Source of the DNA: Anaerolineae bacterium
Lineage (GTDB): Bacteria > Chloroflexota > Anaerolineae > Promineifilales > Promineifilaceae
Direction: 5' to 3'
Assembly (NCBI GenBank): GCA_023954475.1
Contig: JAMLHW010000003.1
Span: forward strand, 491,773-555,772
Length of the DNA stretch: 64,000 bases
Of the stretch, positions 32,346 through 41,963 are shown piece after piece. Both the position numbers and the translations under genes were made by a program. The notes under the pieces were generated by a model. It did no database searches. It was not told the origin of the DNA and saw only the letters and a list, made by a program, of their open reading frames with translations. Each line of letters begins with the position of its first letter. The stretch's first letter is position 1.

Positions 32346-33086
32346 TCAGGGTTGGCTGGCGAGTGCTGTGGCAGCGGCATAAATGCCCAGGGCAATCAAT
32401 AAAGACCACAAGCTGGTCACAGTGCCGGTTTTGCGAATATAGAGCAATCGCGGGAATATAAACAGCAGCGCGAAAAGAATCAAAACGAACACGGTTGTGA
32501 CAAACACATTCGTGCTGCTACCCGTGCGCAATAGTAGCGATGCCAGATAACTACTCAACGCACTAATAATCAGGTTAGCGCCGAGCAGCGTCAGCAGCGC
32601 CACGCGCTGCGGATTAGAGACTGGTGCAATCTCTGGATGAGGTGGGGTGATGACGACAAATATGTACAGCAAGGCAAAAACCACCATGACTGATGGGCCT
32701 AAAAGGAGATAGAGGGAGTTGCCGCTGTCACCAAAATCGAGGCGGAAGACGGAATCCATAAAACCGGATAAGTCGAGTAGCACGAAGATCATCACCATAG
32801 CAAAGATGATGGCAGCGCCGACGCCGACCTTGCGGTTTTCGACAAATGCGAATGGTTTTTCGGCCGAATCCTGTTCCGGCAGTCGTTTGAACGCATTCAC
32901 AGATGCGAGAAAGACGACATAGAACACCGCCATGATCGTCAGATTGACGAGCATCCCAGGATCGACTTCAGTTTGCACAAAGCGATCGAGTAAAAGCGGT
33001 CCGATGAGCAGATAAATGAGAATGCCACTGATGTCAGCGACAGGTGCAGTAAAGTGGCTGATGACTGTTCGGGTTGTTGTGTTCAT
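32346..33086 (-). CDS. Six-helix integral membrane protein, unknown
   Basis: A 246-residue protein with about six hydrophobic helices, for example LTIMAVFYVVFLASV, VGAAIIFAMVMIFVLLDLSG and FVTTVFVLILFALLFIFP. No recognised domain or catalytic motif is visible. It is convergent with the PTNTP-linker gene and shares its bidirectional terminator. The SelW-like gene is upstream on the same strand, with a hairpin relic between them. Confidence 0.75.
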   Translation of the reverse strand: MNTTTRTVISHFTAPVADISGILIYLLIGPLLLDRFVQTEVDPGMLVNLTIMAVFYVVFLASVNAFKRLPEQDSAEKPFAFVENRKVGVGAAIIFAMVMIFVLLDLSGFMDSVFRLDFGDSGNSLYLLLGPSVMVVFALLYIFVVITPPHPEIAPVSNPQRVALLTLLGANLIISALSSYLASLLLRTGSSTNVFVTTVFVLILFALLFIFPRLLYIRKTGTVTSLWSLLIALGIYAAATALASQP

Positions 33087-33104
33087 ACGATCAGTTGCAG
33101 GAAC

Positions 33105-33140
33105 TGAAATAACCGGATTTCTGTCGGAAACTCGGCTTTT
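33105..33140. repeat. Degenerate family B hairpin repeat
   Basis: GAAATAACCGGATTTCTGTC followed by GGAAACTCGGCTTTTTG resembles the family B stem-loop with several mismatches. Confidence 0.55.
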
Positions 33141-33151
33141 TGAAGTGGGTT

Positions 33152-33424
33152 TTACGTGCCGTAAACCATGACATCCGGCCCAATAAGCTGTATGAAGCGG
33201 TCGAGTACTTCGCCTTCGTGAGCGTGGCGACCTTCCTGATATTTAGAATAGAGCATGTCACCGTTGACAACGACATCAAAGATACCTTTGGAACCGCCGA
33301 TAATGTTTAGCTCTTTAATGATGTGTTGGTAGTTACGCATGAGATCATCCGCCGCACGGGCGGTGCGTTGCCAATAATTTCAAGGCACACAGTAAGTTAT
33401 CGAAATGGTGTACTTTTCATTCAT
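33152..33424 (-). CDS. SelW/Rdx-family protein with in-frame UGA, probable selenoprotein
   Basis: Reading from ATG 33424, which has a perfect GGAGG 6 nt upstream, gives MNEKYTISITYCVP, then UGA (plus coordinates 33380-33382), then NYWQRTARAADDLMRNYQ and on to a stop at 33152. The total is 90 residues counting the UGA as selenocysteine. The Rdx family has a thioredoxin-like fold and an N-terminal CxxC or CxxU redox motif, usually YCVPCNY in bacteria, so the UGA falls exactly on the second redox residue. The rest (IFDVVVNGDMLYSKYQEGR) fits the family. A stem CGCAC / GTGCG with loop CGCCC lies about 17-31 nt after the UGA, where a bacterial SECIS is expected. Without Sec insertion only a 62-residue fragment would be found. 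Confidence 0.82.
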
Positions 33425-33508
33425 AATAAGCCTCCGGGTGTGTTATCGGCCGATAATGATCATGGTGTACATGTTCAGCAAACCGGAGTATAGGGTGGCT
33501 CACCACGC

Positions 33509-33537
33509 TTGACAAGCTCCCAGCCGTAAGTTATGAT
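33509..33537 (+). promoter_or_regulatory. Sigma-70 promoter P1 for tRNA-Ala(CGC) and probably the leuS T-box
   Basis: Perfect TTGACA (33509-33514), 17-bp spacer, TATGAT (33532-33537); the tRNA begins 13 nt later. Only about 30 nt separate the tRNA from the T-box, and no other promoter is evident there. Confidence 0.85.
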
Positions 33538-33550
33538 CTTTATTCGGTGT

Positions 33551-33623
33551 GGGCCTGTAGCTCAGCTGGGAGAGCGCTACAATCGCACTGTAGAGGCCAG
33601 GGGTTCGAGTCCCCTCAGGTCCA
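33551..33623 (+). tRNA. tRNA-Ala (anticodon CGC)
   Basis: 73 nt with all four arms. The acceptor pairs GGGCCTG with CAGGTCC and includes the G3-U70 wobble pair that identifies alanine tRNAs. The D arm is GCTC...GAGC. The anticodon stem CTACA/TGTAG encloses ATCGCAC (anticodon CGC, reading GCG). The T arm is AGGGG-TTCGAGT-CCCCT, and the gene encodes CCA-type A at the end of the acceptor. Confidence 0.96.
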
Positions 33624-33841
33624 TTGTACATTGCAAACATAGACAACAAGGCTGTGAACAGGAGTAGTAGGTCACTGTGCAGTTGCACGACCTCAGAGAG
33701 TTGCGCCATCGGCTGCAAGCGCGACAAACAGGACTGAACTCGCCTGGAAGCTGCGCCGCTGAACGGAATGTCTCAGTAGGTGGCGACGGGTTGCGCACGT
33801 TACGCGTTTGAGAGGATGACAGGCACATTGCGGCAGTGACA

Positions 33842-33869
33842 TTGACGATTGTAACGTGTCTGGTACAAT
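33842..33869 (+). promoter_or_regulatory. Promoter P2 for tRNA-Ala(GGC), inside the T-box
   Basis: TTGACG (33842-33847), 16 bp, TACAAT (33864-33869), with the tRNA starting 17 nt later. The TTG of the -35 box belongs to the flanking direct repeat. Confidence 0.75.
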
Positions 33870-33885
33870 CGTGGTCTGCTTTTCA

Positions 33886-33958
<73 letters not shown>

Positions 33959-34008
33959 CTGACATTGCCCTGCAATGGACAATCTGTCATCAATCAGAGT
34001 GGTACCGC

Positions 34009-34050
34009 GGAAGCCCTTTCGTCTCTGAACGAAAGGGCTTCTTTGTTTTA
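34009..34050 (+). terminator. T-box terminator, also ends the tRNA-Ala(GGC) transcript
   Basis: Perfect 12-bp stem AAGCCCTTTCGT / ACGAAAGGGCTT, followed by CTTTGTTTTATT. It overlaps the T-box bulge, as expected of an antiterminator/terminator switch. Confidence 0.9.
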
Positions 34051-34305
34051 TTCAGGGTAAGATTTGAGTATTGGAAAGCGTCTGTAGGTCATAAAGTAAT
34101 TTGGAATGGACATGAGATCATGACTGTTACCTGTGTTGTCATGCAATTTCATACAACCCTCGCACTTATTGTGCCCTGTCGTTAGTCGTTGCCATTCGGC
34201 CGATTGCTTTTCGGCCGATGCAGCGTTACTGACAGGGCTTCCCCCCTTTGACCGACACCAATCCAATAGCATACAGAACAGTAGTTGACAAATGGAAGTG
34301 AAACC
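34051..34305 (+). other. Long leuS untranslated leader after the T-box
   Basis: 255 bp from the terminator to leuS with no gene. Two TCGGCCGA sites lie 14 bp apart at 34197 and 34211. No further hairpin with a T-tract is visible. Confidence 0.5.
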
Positions 34306-36768
34306 ATGTCTGATACATATAAACCACGAGAAATTGAAGCAAAATGGCAGGCCCGCTGGCAGGAAACCGGCCTGTACGAGCAAAATATAGATTACGACAA
34401 ACCCAAGCACTATGCGTTGACCATGCTGCCCTATCCCAGCGGTGATCTGCACATCGGCCACTGGTTTGCAATGACGCCCAGCGATGCCCGTGCCCGTTTC
34501 AAACGCATGCAAGGCTACAATGTGTTGTTTCCGATTGGCTTTGATGCGTTTGGTCTGCCGGCTGAAAACGCGGCCATCAAGAACAACCAGGATCCCAAAA
34601 TCTGGACATACGACAACATTGAGCGGATGCGCAAGCAGTTGAAAAGCATGGGCGCGATGTTCGACTGGCGGCGCGAAGCGATCTCGGCCGATCCCAAATA
34701 CTACAAATGGACACAATGGTTCTTCAAGCGGTTGTACATGATGGGTCTGGCGTATCGCGACTACGCGTCAGTCGATTTCTGTCCGTCTTGCAACACAACC
34801 CTGGCCCGTGAACAGGTTTGGGGTGACGATCGGCATTGCGAGCGCTGTGGCACCCCAGTCATCAAAAAGAAACTGGATCAGTGGTTTTTCCGCACGACTG
34901 ATTATGCAGAGGAATTGCTGGATTTCAGCGATATTGACTGGCCGGAACGCGTCAAAACGATGCAGACCAACTGGATCGGCCGTTCCGAGGGCGCTGAAGT
35001 CGTGTTCAAAACGGAGCAGGGCCACGATATGCCGATTTTCACGACGCGACCCGACACGCTGTGGGGTGCGACGTTTATGGTGATGGCGCCGGAGCATCCG
35101 CTGGTGGATGCGGTGACGACGGACGCGTACCGTGCTGCTGTGGCTGACTATCGCGAAGATGCGGCCCGGTTGAGTGACATTGACCGCGAATCGGCCGAAC
35201 GCGAGAAAACCGGCGTCTTTACCGGCGGCTACGCTATCAATCCCGTCAACGGCGCACGCATCCCCATCTGGATTGCTGATTACGTGCTGATGGGGTACGG
35301 CTTCGGCGCAATTATGGCTGTTCCCGCTCACGATCAGCGCGACTTTGAGTTTGCACGGCAATTTGGCCTGGATATTGTGCCGGTCATCGAGCCGGAATCA
35401 GGCCCACTGGACGGCGCGACAATGCCGGAATCCTACGTTGGCCCCGGTGTGATGGTCAACAGCGGCCCGATCAATGGCATTGTGACAACCAACGACAAAG
35501 GGCGCAAAAACCCGTCAATCGCCGCGACCATCGACTGGATGGAACAGCAAGGCATCGGCGCGGAGGCGATCAACTATCGCTTGCGTGACTGGCTGATTAG
35601 TCGCCAGCGCTACTGGGGTGCGCCCATCCCGATGATCTACTGTGACGTATGTGGCATCGTGCCCGTGCCGGATAGCGATCTGCCGGTTATGCTGCCGGAC
35701 AATGTCGAATTCATGCCCACCGGTGAAAGTCCGTTAAAGTTGCGCCCGGATTGGTATGAGGTTGCTTGTCCCAATTGTGGCCGACAGTCAAAGCGCGAAA
35801 CAGATACGATGGATACGTTTATGTGTTCGTCATGGTATCAATACCGCTATCTGAGTCCCGATTTTGACGGTGGCCCGTTTGATCCGGTCGAAGGGCGCTA
35901 TTGGCTGCCGGTTGACCAGTATACCGGCGGCATTGAACATGCAACGATGCACCTGATCTATACGCGCTTTTTCACCAAGGCGATGGAGGAAATGGAGTTG
36001 GTTGACTTCACAGAACCCATGCTGAAGCTGAATAATCAGGGCATGGTGCTGGGCGTAGACGGTGAGAAGATGTCAAAGTCACGCGGTAATGTGGTCGCAC
36101 CGGATGAGCTGGTCGGCGAATACGGTGCCGATACGGTGCGTGCTTACCTGATGTTCTTCTCGCGTTGGGAACAAGGTGGCCCCTGGAATTACGACGGCAT
36201 CAAAGGTCCGCAGCGTTTTGTGCAGGATCTGTGGGATGTGGCATCGGCCGAATACAGTCCTCAAACTGAAGACGCCCAGGCAACCCGGCAACTGCGTCGC
36301 CGCACGCATCAGACGATTGAAAAAGTGACCCGCGATATGGAGTCACTGTCGTTCAATACCGTCGTTGCTGCGCTGATGCAACTGCGCAACGACATTCTGG
36401 ACGCACAGCGCAACGCCAATGTCAGCATGGCTGCCTGGCAGGAAGCAATTGAGACCATCCTGCTGCTGGCTGCACCGATAATGCCCCATGTCACCGAGGA
36501 ATTGTGGGCACGCAGGGGCAAGACCTACAGCATTCACACGCAATCCTGGCCGGCATTTGATCCTGAAATTGCGAAAGAAGACACGATCATGTTGGTAGTG
36601 CAGGTGAACGGCAAAGTGCGTGACCGCATTGAAACACCAGTCGGGCTGGATGATGATACCGCGCAAGCAATGGCATTGGCATCAGAACAAGCCCGGAAAT
36701 TCATGGATGGAAAACAGCCGCGCAAAGTCGTTGTCATTAGAGGTAAATTGGTCAATATAGTCGTATAG
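34306..36768 (+). CDS. leuS: Leucyl-tRNA synthetase
   Basis: An 820-residue class I synthetase that charges tRNA-Leu in the cytoplasm. Visible signs are the HIGH-type PYPSGDLHIGHW near residue 44, a zinc-type cysteine cluster (CNTT...CERCGTP), and the CP1 editing domain with TTRPDTLWGATFMVMAPEH. DWLISRQRYWGAP and the KMSKS loop GEKMSKSRGN follow, then a C-terminal domain ending in VRGKLVNIVV-like residues. ATG 34306 has GGAAG upstream and begins at the conserved YKPREIEAKWQ; an in-frame TTG at 34285 is unlikely. Expression is probably governed by the upstream leucine T-box. Confidence 0.97.
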   Translation: MSDTYKPREIEAKWQARWQETGLYEQNIDYDKPKHYALTMLPYPSGDLHIGHWFAMTPSDARARFKRMQGYNVLFPIGFDAFGLPAENAAIKNNQDPKIWTYDNIERMRKQLKSMGAMFDWRREAISADPKYYKWTQWFFKRLYMMGLAYRDYASVDFCPSCNTTLAREQVWGDDRHCERCGTPVIKKKLDQWFFRTTDYAEELLDFSDIDWPERVKTMQTNWIGRSEGAEVVFKTEQGHDMPIFTTRPDTLWGATFMVMAPEHPLVDAVTTDAYRAAVADYREDAARLSDIDRESAEREKTGVFTGGYAINPVNGARIPIWIADYVLMGYGFGAIMAVPAHDQRDFEFARQFGLDIVPVIEPESGPLDGATMPESYVGPGVMVNSGPINGIVTTNDKGRKNPSIAATIDWMEQQGIGAEAINYRLRDWLISRQRYWGAPIPMIYCDVCGIVPVPDSDLPVMLPDNVEFMPTGESPLKLRPDWYEVACPNCGRQSKRETDTMDTFMCSSWYQYRYLSPDFDGGPFDPVEGRYWLPVDQYTGGIEHATMHLIYTRFFTKAMEEMELVDFTEPMLKLNNQGMVLGVDGEKMSKSRGNVVAPDELVGEYGADTVRAYLMFFSRWEQGGPWNYDGIKGPQRFVQDLWDVASAEYSPQTEDAQATRQLRRRTHQTIEKVTRDMESLSFNTVVAALMQLRNDILDAQRNANVSMAAWQEAIETILLLAAPIMPHVTEELWARRGKTYSIHTQSWPAFDPEIAKEDTIMLVVQVNGKVRDRIETPVGLDDDTAQAMALASEQARKFMDGKQPRKVVVIRGKLVNIVV

Positions 36769-36778
36769 ACAGATGTGC

Positions 36779-36826
36779 AGCCTGGCAGGGATCGGTCATC
36801 GGCATAATGCCCGACCTTGCCAGGCT
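36779..36826 (+). terminator. Possible leuS terminator hairpin
   Basis: Arms AGCCTGGCA / TGCCAGGCT enclose further nested pairing (GGTC/GACC and GGCA/TGCC). No strong T-tract follows, so it could be a factor-dependent end or just a repeat. Confidence 0.55.
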
Positions 36827-37018
36827 GTTCATGTCATAATGAAGAGTACAAACTGTCGAACTAGACAGCCTCGCGTATTGTGTCAGCTACTCTTGACAAG
36901 TACCGATCAGATTATTCTTTGCTGTAAACGCTGAAAACCAGTCGACGCAGCCGGGTATGGCCTGTAAAATCCCTTTTTCTATCCGATGACTGCGAAAATG
37001 GACGGAGGAATTATCCCT

Positions 37019-38926
37019 ATGCTCAAACGCGTTTTAGTACTTTCAGCAACAGTTGTTCTCATGTTTTTGGCAATCGTGGCGCTCATGCGTATGACGACGA
37101 CTCCGCTGGCTGCAGCGCAAGCCTACGTGTACACATCGCCCAGAGATGGCGCACGTCTGGTGCAGCCCGGCACGACAATTGCTATCCGCTATGCGGAAAC
37201 GGTCGATCCGGCCACCGTTGAAGGGCAATTCGTCGTGACCGGTTCACAGAGTGGGACGCATGACGGTGTCGTGCGGGTCGCTGATGATGGCCGCACGATC
37301 ATTTTTGTGCCGACTGATGAGTTTGCACGTGGTGAAGTGGTGCGAGTGCAGGTGCGTGATGGGATAGAATCGGCCGAAACCACGCGCCTGTCAGGCGGTG
37401 AGTTTGCGTTTACTGTCGCCGCCACCGTTGCCCCACAACCGACGCTCTTCGAACAAATTGTTGATGGTGCTTCAACACCGTCGGCCACGCCCAATCGAGC
37501 GCCGATGACTGCAACAACTGATTTGAAGACTGTTCCGGCCGATTTTCCGCCGCTAATCGTAACCGTGCCGGCTTCCGGTACCGGCGAGGGCGGTATCTTT
37601 CTGACCAATTTCACGGTTGATTGGCAGCGCTTCAGCTTCTCCGATTCCAAATCATACCTGCTTATCCTGGACAACAACGGTGAACCGATCTTCTACCAGC
37701 GTATGACGCCGGGTGTACCGTATTTCGACTTCAAAAAGCAACCCAACGGGTATCTTTCTTACAACGAAGGGAATGGCCCCGGATTCTACGTCATGAATGA
37801 ACAGTACGAAGTTATCGACCTCTTCTCTGTCGGCAACGGGTACCCGCGCACAGACAATCACGACTTCCAGATGCTGCCGAACGGCCATGCTATTCTGATG
37901 ATCTATGACCGCCAGCCTGTCGACATGAGTCAGATTGTTCCTGATGGTGATCCAGATGCCATTGTCATTGGTCTTGTGTTGCAGGAATTGGATACAGAGA
38001 AAAACGTCGTATTTGAATGGCGCAGTTGGGATCACATTCCAATCACTGATACAACAGTCGACTTGACGACAGATGAGGTCGACTATGTACACGGCAACTC
38101 TGTCGATGTCGATCATGACGGTAACTGGTTGATTTCGAGTCGCTATCTGGATGAAGTGACCAAGATTGACCGCGAAACCGGTGAGATTATCTGGCGTTTG
38201 GGTGGTAAACAGAACATGTTTACGTTCCAACCGGCAGGTGGGGAGCCTTTCTTTGATCAGCACGATGCACGTCGGATAGCGAACGGTAATTTGACTCTGT
38301 TCGACAATCGGGCGGCGGACGATTCCACTTATGCCAGAGCGGTTGAATACGAGCTGGATGAGGAGAATTTTATTGCGCGTCGCGTGTGGGAATATCGACA
38401 AGATGCACCGGGCGGTGCCGTGGCGATGGGAAGTGCACAACGGCTGGCCAATGACAATACACTTATCGGCTGGGGAACGATGTACCCATCTGTAACTGAG
38501 GCACGCATAGATGGCACCGTTGCATTTGAATTGACGTTCGGTCAGTATCTGACGCCGACGATGACCCGGAACTCGTATCGTGCATTCCGCGATATATGGG
38601 AAGGCGATCCGCAGTGGCCTCCGGTGCTGGTCGCATCGCAGATCATGAGCGATGCGTTGCAGCTAAACTACAGTTGGAACGGTGCGACCAATGTCATCTC
38701 TTACAATGTGTATGCAGGTGAGACGCTTGACGACATGCACCTGTTTGAAACTACGCTCAAAGACGGGTTTGAAACGGTGACGGTTATTGATACGCCGGGA
38801 GCAGACTGTGTCTATCAGATCGAGCCGGTTGATGTGGACGGCACACCCATGATGCGTTCCAATATCGTTTTGGCGCCACATTGCATTGTGTCGCAGCTTT
38901 TGATGCCGATCCTGGTACAAGATTAG
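37019..38926 (+). CDS. Secreted arylsulfotransferase-family (ASST-like) protein
   Basis: A 635-residue exported protein. Signal peptide (VLVLSATVVLMFLAIVALM), an N-terminal Big_5-like Ig domain at about 35-135 (TSPRDGARLVQPGTTIAIRY), then an ASST-type beta-propeller with DNHDFQMLPNGHAILM, DYVHGNSVDVDHDGNWLIS, IIWRLGGKQNMF and FFDQHDARRIANGN. A short FN3-like tail ends with QLLMPILVQD. Sulfotransferase activity is known for some members only, and the substrate here is unknown. ATG 37019 has GGAGG 9 nt upstream and is preferred over ATG 36986. Confidence 0.82.
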   Translation: MLKRVLVLSATVVLMFLAIVALMRMTTTPLAAAQAYVYTSPRDGARLVQPGTTIAIRYAETVDPATVEGQFVVTGSQSGTHDGVVRVADDGRTIIFVPTDEFARGEVVRVQVRDGIESAETTRLSGGEFAFTVAATVAPQPTLFEQIVDGASTPSATPNRAPMTATTDLKTVPADFPPLIVTVPASGTGEGGIFLTNFTVDWQRFSFSDSKSYLLILDNNGEPIFYQRMTPGVPYFDFKKQPNGYLSYNEGNGPGFYVMNEQYEVIDLFSVGNGYPRTDNHDFQMLPNGHAILMIYDRQPVDMSQIVPDGDPDAIVIGLVLQELDTEKNVVFEWRSWDHIPITDTTVDLTTDEVDYVHGNSVDVDHDGNWLISSRYLDEVTKIDRETGEIIWRLGGKQNMFTFQPAGGEPFFDQHDARRIANGNLTLFDNRAADDSTYARAVEYELDEENFIARRVWEYRQDAPGGAVAMGSAQRLANDNTLIGWGTMYPSVTEARIDGTVAFELTFGQYLTPTMTRNSYRAFRDIWEGDPQWPPVLVASQIMSDALQLNYSWNGATNVISYNVYAGETLDDMHLFETTLKDGFETVTVIDTPGADCVYQIEPVDVDGTPMMRSNIVLAPHCIVSQLLMPILVQD

Positions 38927-39035
38927 GGCGTATTCGTCCGTTTTGGTGAGTGATAGAACGATACCGTCACCTTTGACTAACGGTGTGGTTCTTTTGCTGG
39001 TGCGATCTGTGGATTGCTACGGCTTCGGCCGAAAT

Positions 39036-39076
39036 GAAAAAGCCCTACTCGTCTATGCGGGTAGGGCTTTTCGTTA
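39036..39076 (-). terminator. Bidirectional terminator of alaS and the ASST-like gene
   Basis: Stem GAAAAAGCCCTAC / GTAGGGCTTTTC with A and T runs on the two sides, between convergent genes. Confidence 0.85.
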
Positions 39077-41752
39077 TTGCAATGCGCTGCGAATTAGATC
39101 GGGCACGGTCGCCAGTGCACCAGGCAATTTAGTGGCATCACGACCACCAGCCTGAGCCAGATTCGGCCGACCGCCGCCACCGCCACCCACCAATTTAGCA
39201 ACCTCGCGCACGAGATCGCCCGCTTTGACGCCGCGTTTGATCACATCTTGCGTCACGACGGCAACGAGCAGTGGGTGATCATCTTTGACTGTGGCGAGGA
39301 CGGCAACGCCGCTGCCGACGCGGTCGCGGAACCAGTCAGCCATTTCGCGCAGATTTTCGGCCGAAGCCCCGGTTACCGTGCCGACCAGCAAATTGACGCC
39401 GTCGACAGCTTGCAGCGTGTCCCACAATGCATCGAACTGGCTTTTGATCATTTGGCTGCGTAATTGCTCCAGCTCTTTGTGCAGAGCGCGATTCTCATGC
39501 ATGATTGCTTCGATGCGCTGCTCGACTTCGGCAATGGGTGCGTTGAGTTGGTCGGCAACGGTTTCGAGTTGTGTCAGGCGCTGCGCTACAAATACCTGCG
39601 CACCGCGTCCTGTAACTGCTTCAACGCGACGTACTCCGGAAGCGACGGAGCCTTCATATGTAAAATTGAATCGGCCGATGTCGCCGGTACGTTGCACATG
39701 TAGCCCGCCGCACAATTCCATGCTGTAATCGCCTTGTGGGCCGATTTTAACCGTCCGCACAATGTCGCCGTACTTCTCACCAAATAACGCCATTGCGCCC
39801 GCTGCAATCGCCTCTTTTTGCCCCATATACTCGGCAAAAACGTCGTAATTGGTCAAAATAGCATCGTTAATGGCCGCTTCAATGGTGTTCAGCTTTTCGG
39901 CCGAAACCGGCTCATTGTGAGAAAAATCGAAGCGCAGCCGGTCCGGGGCGACAAGCGACCCCTGCTGCGTGACATGCGTTCCAAGAATAGCGCGCAATTC
40001 CCGGTGGAGAATGTGCGTGGCAGTGTGGTTGCGTCGAATATCGCTACGCCTTGTGTTATCAACGACGACATCGGCAAGTTGACCGACTGATAATGTGCCG
40101 GAAACCAATTTGCCCTTATGTACGATGAGCCCGGCGACGGGTCGCATCGTATCCGTCACGGCCATGGTGCCGCTCTCAGTCGTGATAGTGCCGGTATCGC
40201 TGACTTCACCACCGGCCTCAACATAGAACGGTGTAGCTAATGTCACGACTTCTACCACTTCACTGCCGGATACGGTATCGACGCCAGCGCCGTCCTGTAG
40301 CAGAGCAACGATCGGCGCATTCATCGCGTAGCCGCCATACGGATCATAGTCCACGCCGGTTGGTTCGAGTGTGCCGTCGTCGATCAGTTGTTTGAGCAGG
40401 TCGGCATAGATGTTCTGACCCACTTCGTATTGGGAGAAGCTGCCTGCGCCGCTGGCAGCGGCGTGTTTTGCTTTTGCTTCTACAAACCCCTTTTCATCAA
40501 CGGACATGCCGTGTTCTTCCGCAATGTCACGGGTGATTTCGATGGGTAGTCCGTAGGTGGCGAGCAGATCGAACGCAATGTCACCTGGTATGGTGGTCTT
40601 GTGGTGATGATGACAATCCAGAATCACGTCGTCCAAATGTTGCAAGGCGTTGGTGAGTGTGCGTGCGAACCGTTCTTCTTCGATGGTGATTGTTTTGCGG
40701 ATAAAGTCGGCACGAGCGCGAATGTCAGGATACGCGTCGCCCATTTCGTCGATGAACACTTGCGCAATGTCGGCTAGAAACGGTTCGTTGAAGCCAATGG
40801 TTCGGCCGAAACGGGCCGCACGTCTAATAACCATGCGCAGCACATACGGCGCACCTGTGTTGCCTGGAAGCACGCCATCACCGATCAGGAATGTCGCCGC
40901 ACGCCCGTGGTCGGCAATCACACGATAACCGACATATTTTGCCGCGCGTTCTTCATCTGTATCATCGAGCAGTTGTTGCACCCGATCTAATGCAGGGGAG
41001 AACAAATCAGTCTCATAATTGGTTGTTGCGCCTTGCATGATGCGAGCCATCCGCTCCAGCCCCATGCCGGTATCAATCGAAGGGCGTGGCAATGGCGTCA
41101 AATTGCCCGCTTCATCGCGGTCAAACTGCATGAAAACGAGATTCCAGAATTCGACAAACTCTTCGTCATCATCAGCATTGATGCGATCCGGATTCATCTG
41201 GTCGATGTCACCGACGTAATAAAAAATCTCAGAACTAGGCCCACATGGCCCGACATCACCCATCTCCCAGTAATTATCTTTCTTGCCGAAACGGCGAACA
41301 CGTTCCGGTGCGACATAACGTTGCCATAGCATGTCGGCTTCGTCATCTTCTTCATAAATCGTCACCCACAGCCGGTTCTTGTCCAGTTCAAGCAATTCTG
41401 TCAGAAATGTCCAGGCGTAATCGATAGCCTCGGCCTTGAAGTAATCGCCAAAAGAAAAGTTGCCCAGCATTTCGAAGAAGGTGTGGTGACGCGGTGACGG
41501 ACCAACGTTTTCAAGGTCGTTGTGTTTGCCGGAAACGCGCATACATTTCTGTGAGGACGCGGCCCGATTGTAATCACGCTTTTCTTTGCCCAGAAAAACA
41601 TCGGTAAACTGGTTCATCCCGGCGTTTGTGAAGAGCAAGGTAGGGTTATCTTTTTGCGGTAGGGGCGCGCTGGGGACGATCTCGTGATTGATTTCATTGA
41701 AATAATCGAGAAAAGCTTGCCTGATTTCAGCGGCTGTCATTTGTCTGGGCAT
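39074..41752 (-). CDS. alaS: Alanyl-tRNA synthetase
   Basis: An 892-residue class II synthetase charging tRNA-Ala. The catalytic core has LLFTNAGMNQFTDVFLG and SPRHHTFFEMLGNFSFGDYF. The editing domain shows the zinc motif RRNHTATHILHRELR and a later CGGLHV. The C-terminal DHHA1 domain ends with GGGGGGRPNLAQAGG. The open frame extends 15 codons upstream, but MPRQMTAAEIRQAFLDYF is the usual N-terminus, giving ATG 41752. No T-box is seen upstream, unlike leuS. Confidence 0.97.
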   Translation of the reverse strand: MPRQMTAAEIRQAFLDYFNEINHEIVPSAPLPQKDNPTLLFTNAGMNQFTDVFLGKEKRDYNRAASSQKCMRVSGKHNDLENVGPSPRHHTFFEMLGNFSFGDYFKAEAIDYAWTFLTELLELDKNRLWVTIYEEDDEADMLWQRYVAPERVRRFGKKDNYWEMGDVGPCGPSSEIFYYVGDIDQMNPDRINADDDEEFVEFWNLVFMQFDRDEAGNLTPLPRPSIDTGMGLERMARIMQGATTNYETDLFSPALDRVQQLLDDTDEERAAKYVGYRVIADHGRAATFLIGDGVLPGNTGAPYVLRMVIRRAARFGRTIGFNEPFLADIAQVFIDEMGDAYPDIRARADFIRKTITIEEERFARTLTNALQHLDDVILDCHHHHKTTIPGDIAFDLLATYGLPIEITRDIAEEHGMSVDEKGFVEAKAKHAAASGAGSFSQYEVGQNIYADLLKQLIDDGTLEPTGVDYDPYGGYAMNAPIVALLQDGAGVDTVSGSEVVEVVTLATPFYVEAGGEVSDTGTITTESGTMAVTDTMRPVAGLIVHKGKLVSGTLSVGQLADVVVDNTRRSDIRRNHTATHILHRELRAILGTHVTQQGSLVAPDRLRFDFSHNEPVSAEKLNTIEAAINDAILTNYDVFAEYMGQKEAIAAGAMALFGEKYGDIVRTVKIGPQGDYSMELCGGLHVQRTGDIGRFNFTYEGSVASGVRRVEAVTGRGAQVFVAQRLTQLETVADQLNAPIAEVEQRIEAIMHENRALHKELEQLRSQMIKSQFDALWDTLQAVDGVNLLVGTVTGASAENLREMADWFRDRVGSGVAVLATVKDDHPLLVAVVTQDVIKRGVKAGDLVREVAKLVGGGGGGRPNLAQAGGRDATKLPGALATVPDLIRSALQ

Positions 41753-41890
41753 AGTCAATTGCTTCCGATTGGTTACTGGATGATAGAATCTGAACACTCA
41801 ATTTTAGCGCAATGCGTCAAAGTGGCAATCGGCCGAAACAAGCGCCGGCGCCATTTCTCCGGGGTTCTAACGCAAATCACCGCCAACAAA

Positions 41891-41925
41891 GAAAAACCCC
41901 GATGATTTGGTATCATCGGGGCTTT
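41891..41925 (-). terminator. Terminator of the upstream secreted-protein gene
   Basis: Stem AACCCCGATGA / TCATCGGGGCTT around TTTGGTA, with a minus-strand GTTTTTCTTTG tail. Confidence 0.85.
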
Positions 41926-41963
41926 ACAGTCGAATTCTCAGCGGGGTAGTAAATTACTTGCGC

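Noticed and set aside
33152..33340. A 62-residue protein starting at an internal ATG
   Set aside because: That start removes the redox motif. The upstream ATG with GGAGG and in-frame UGA explains the family alignment better.
39074..41963. A T-box before alaS
   Set aside because: The upstream sequence lacks AGTAGTA, a specifier loop and the GGTACCGCGG bulge.
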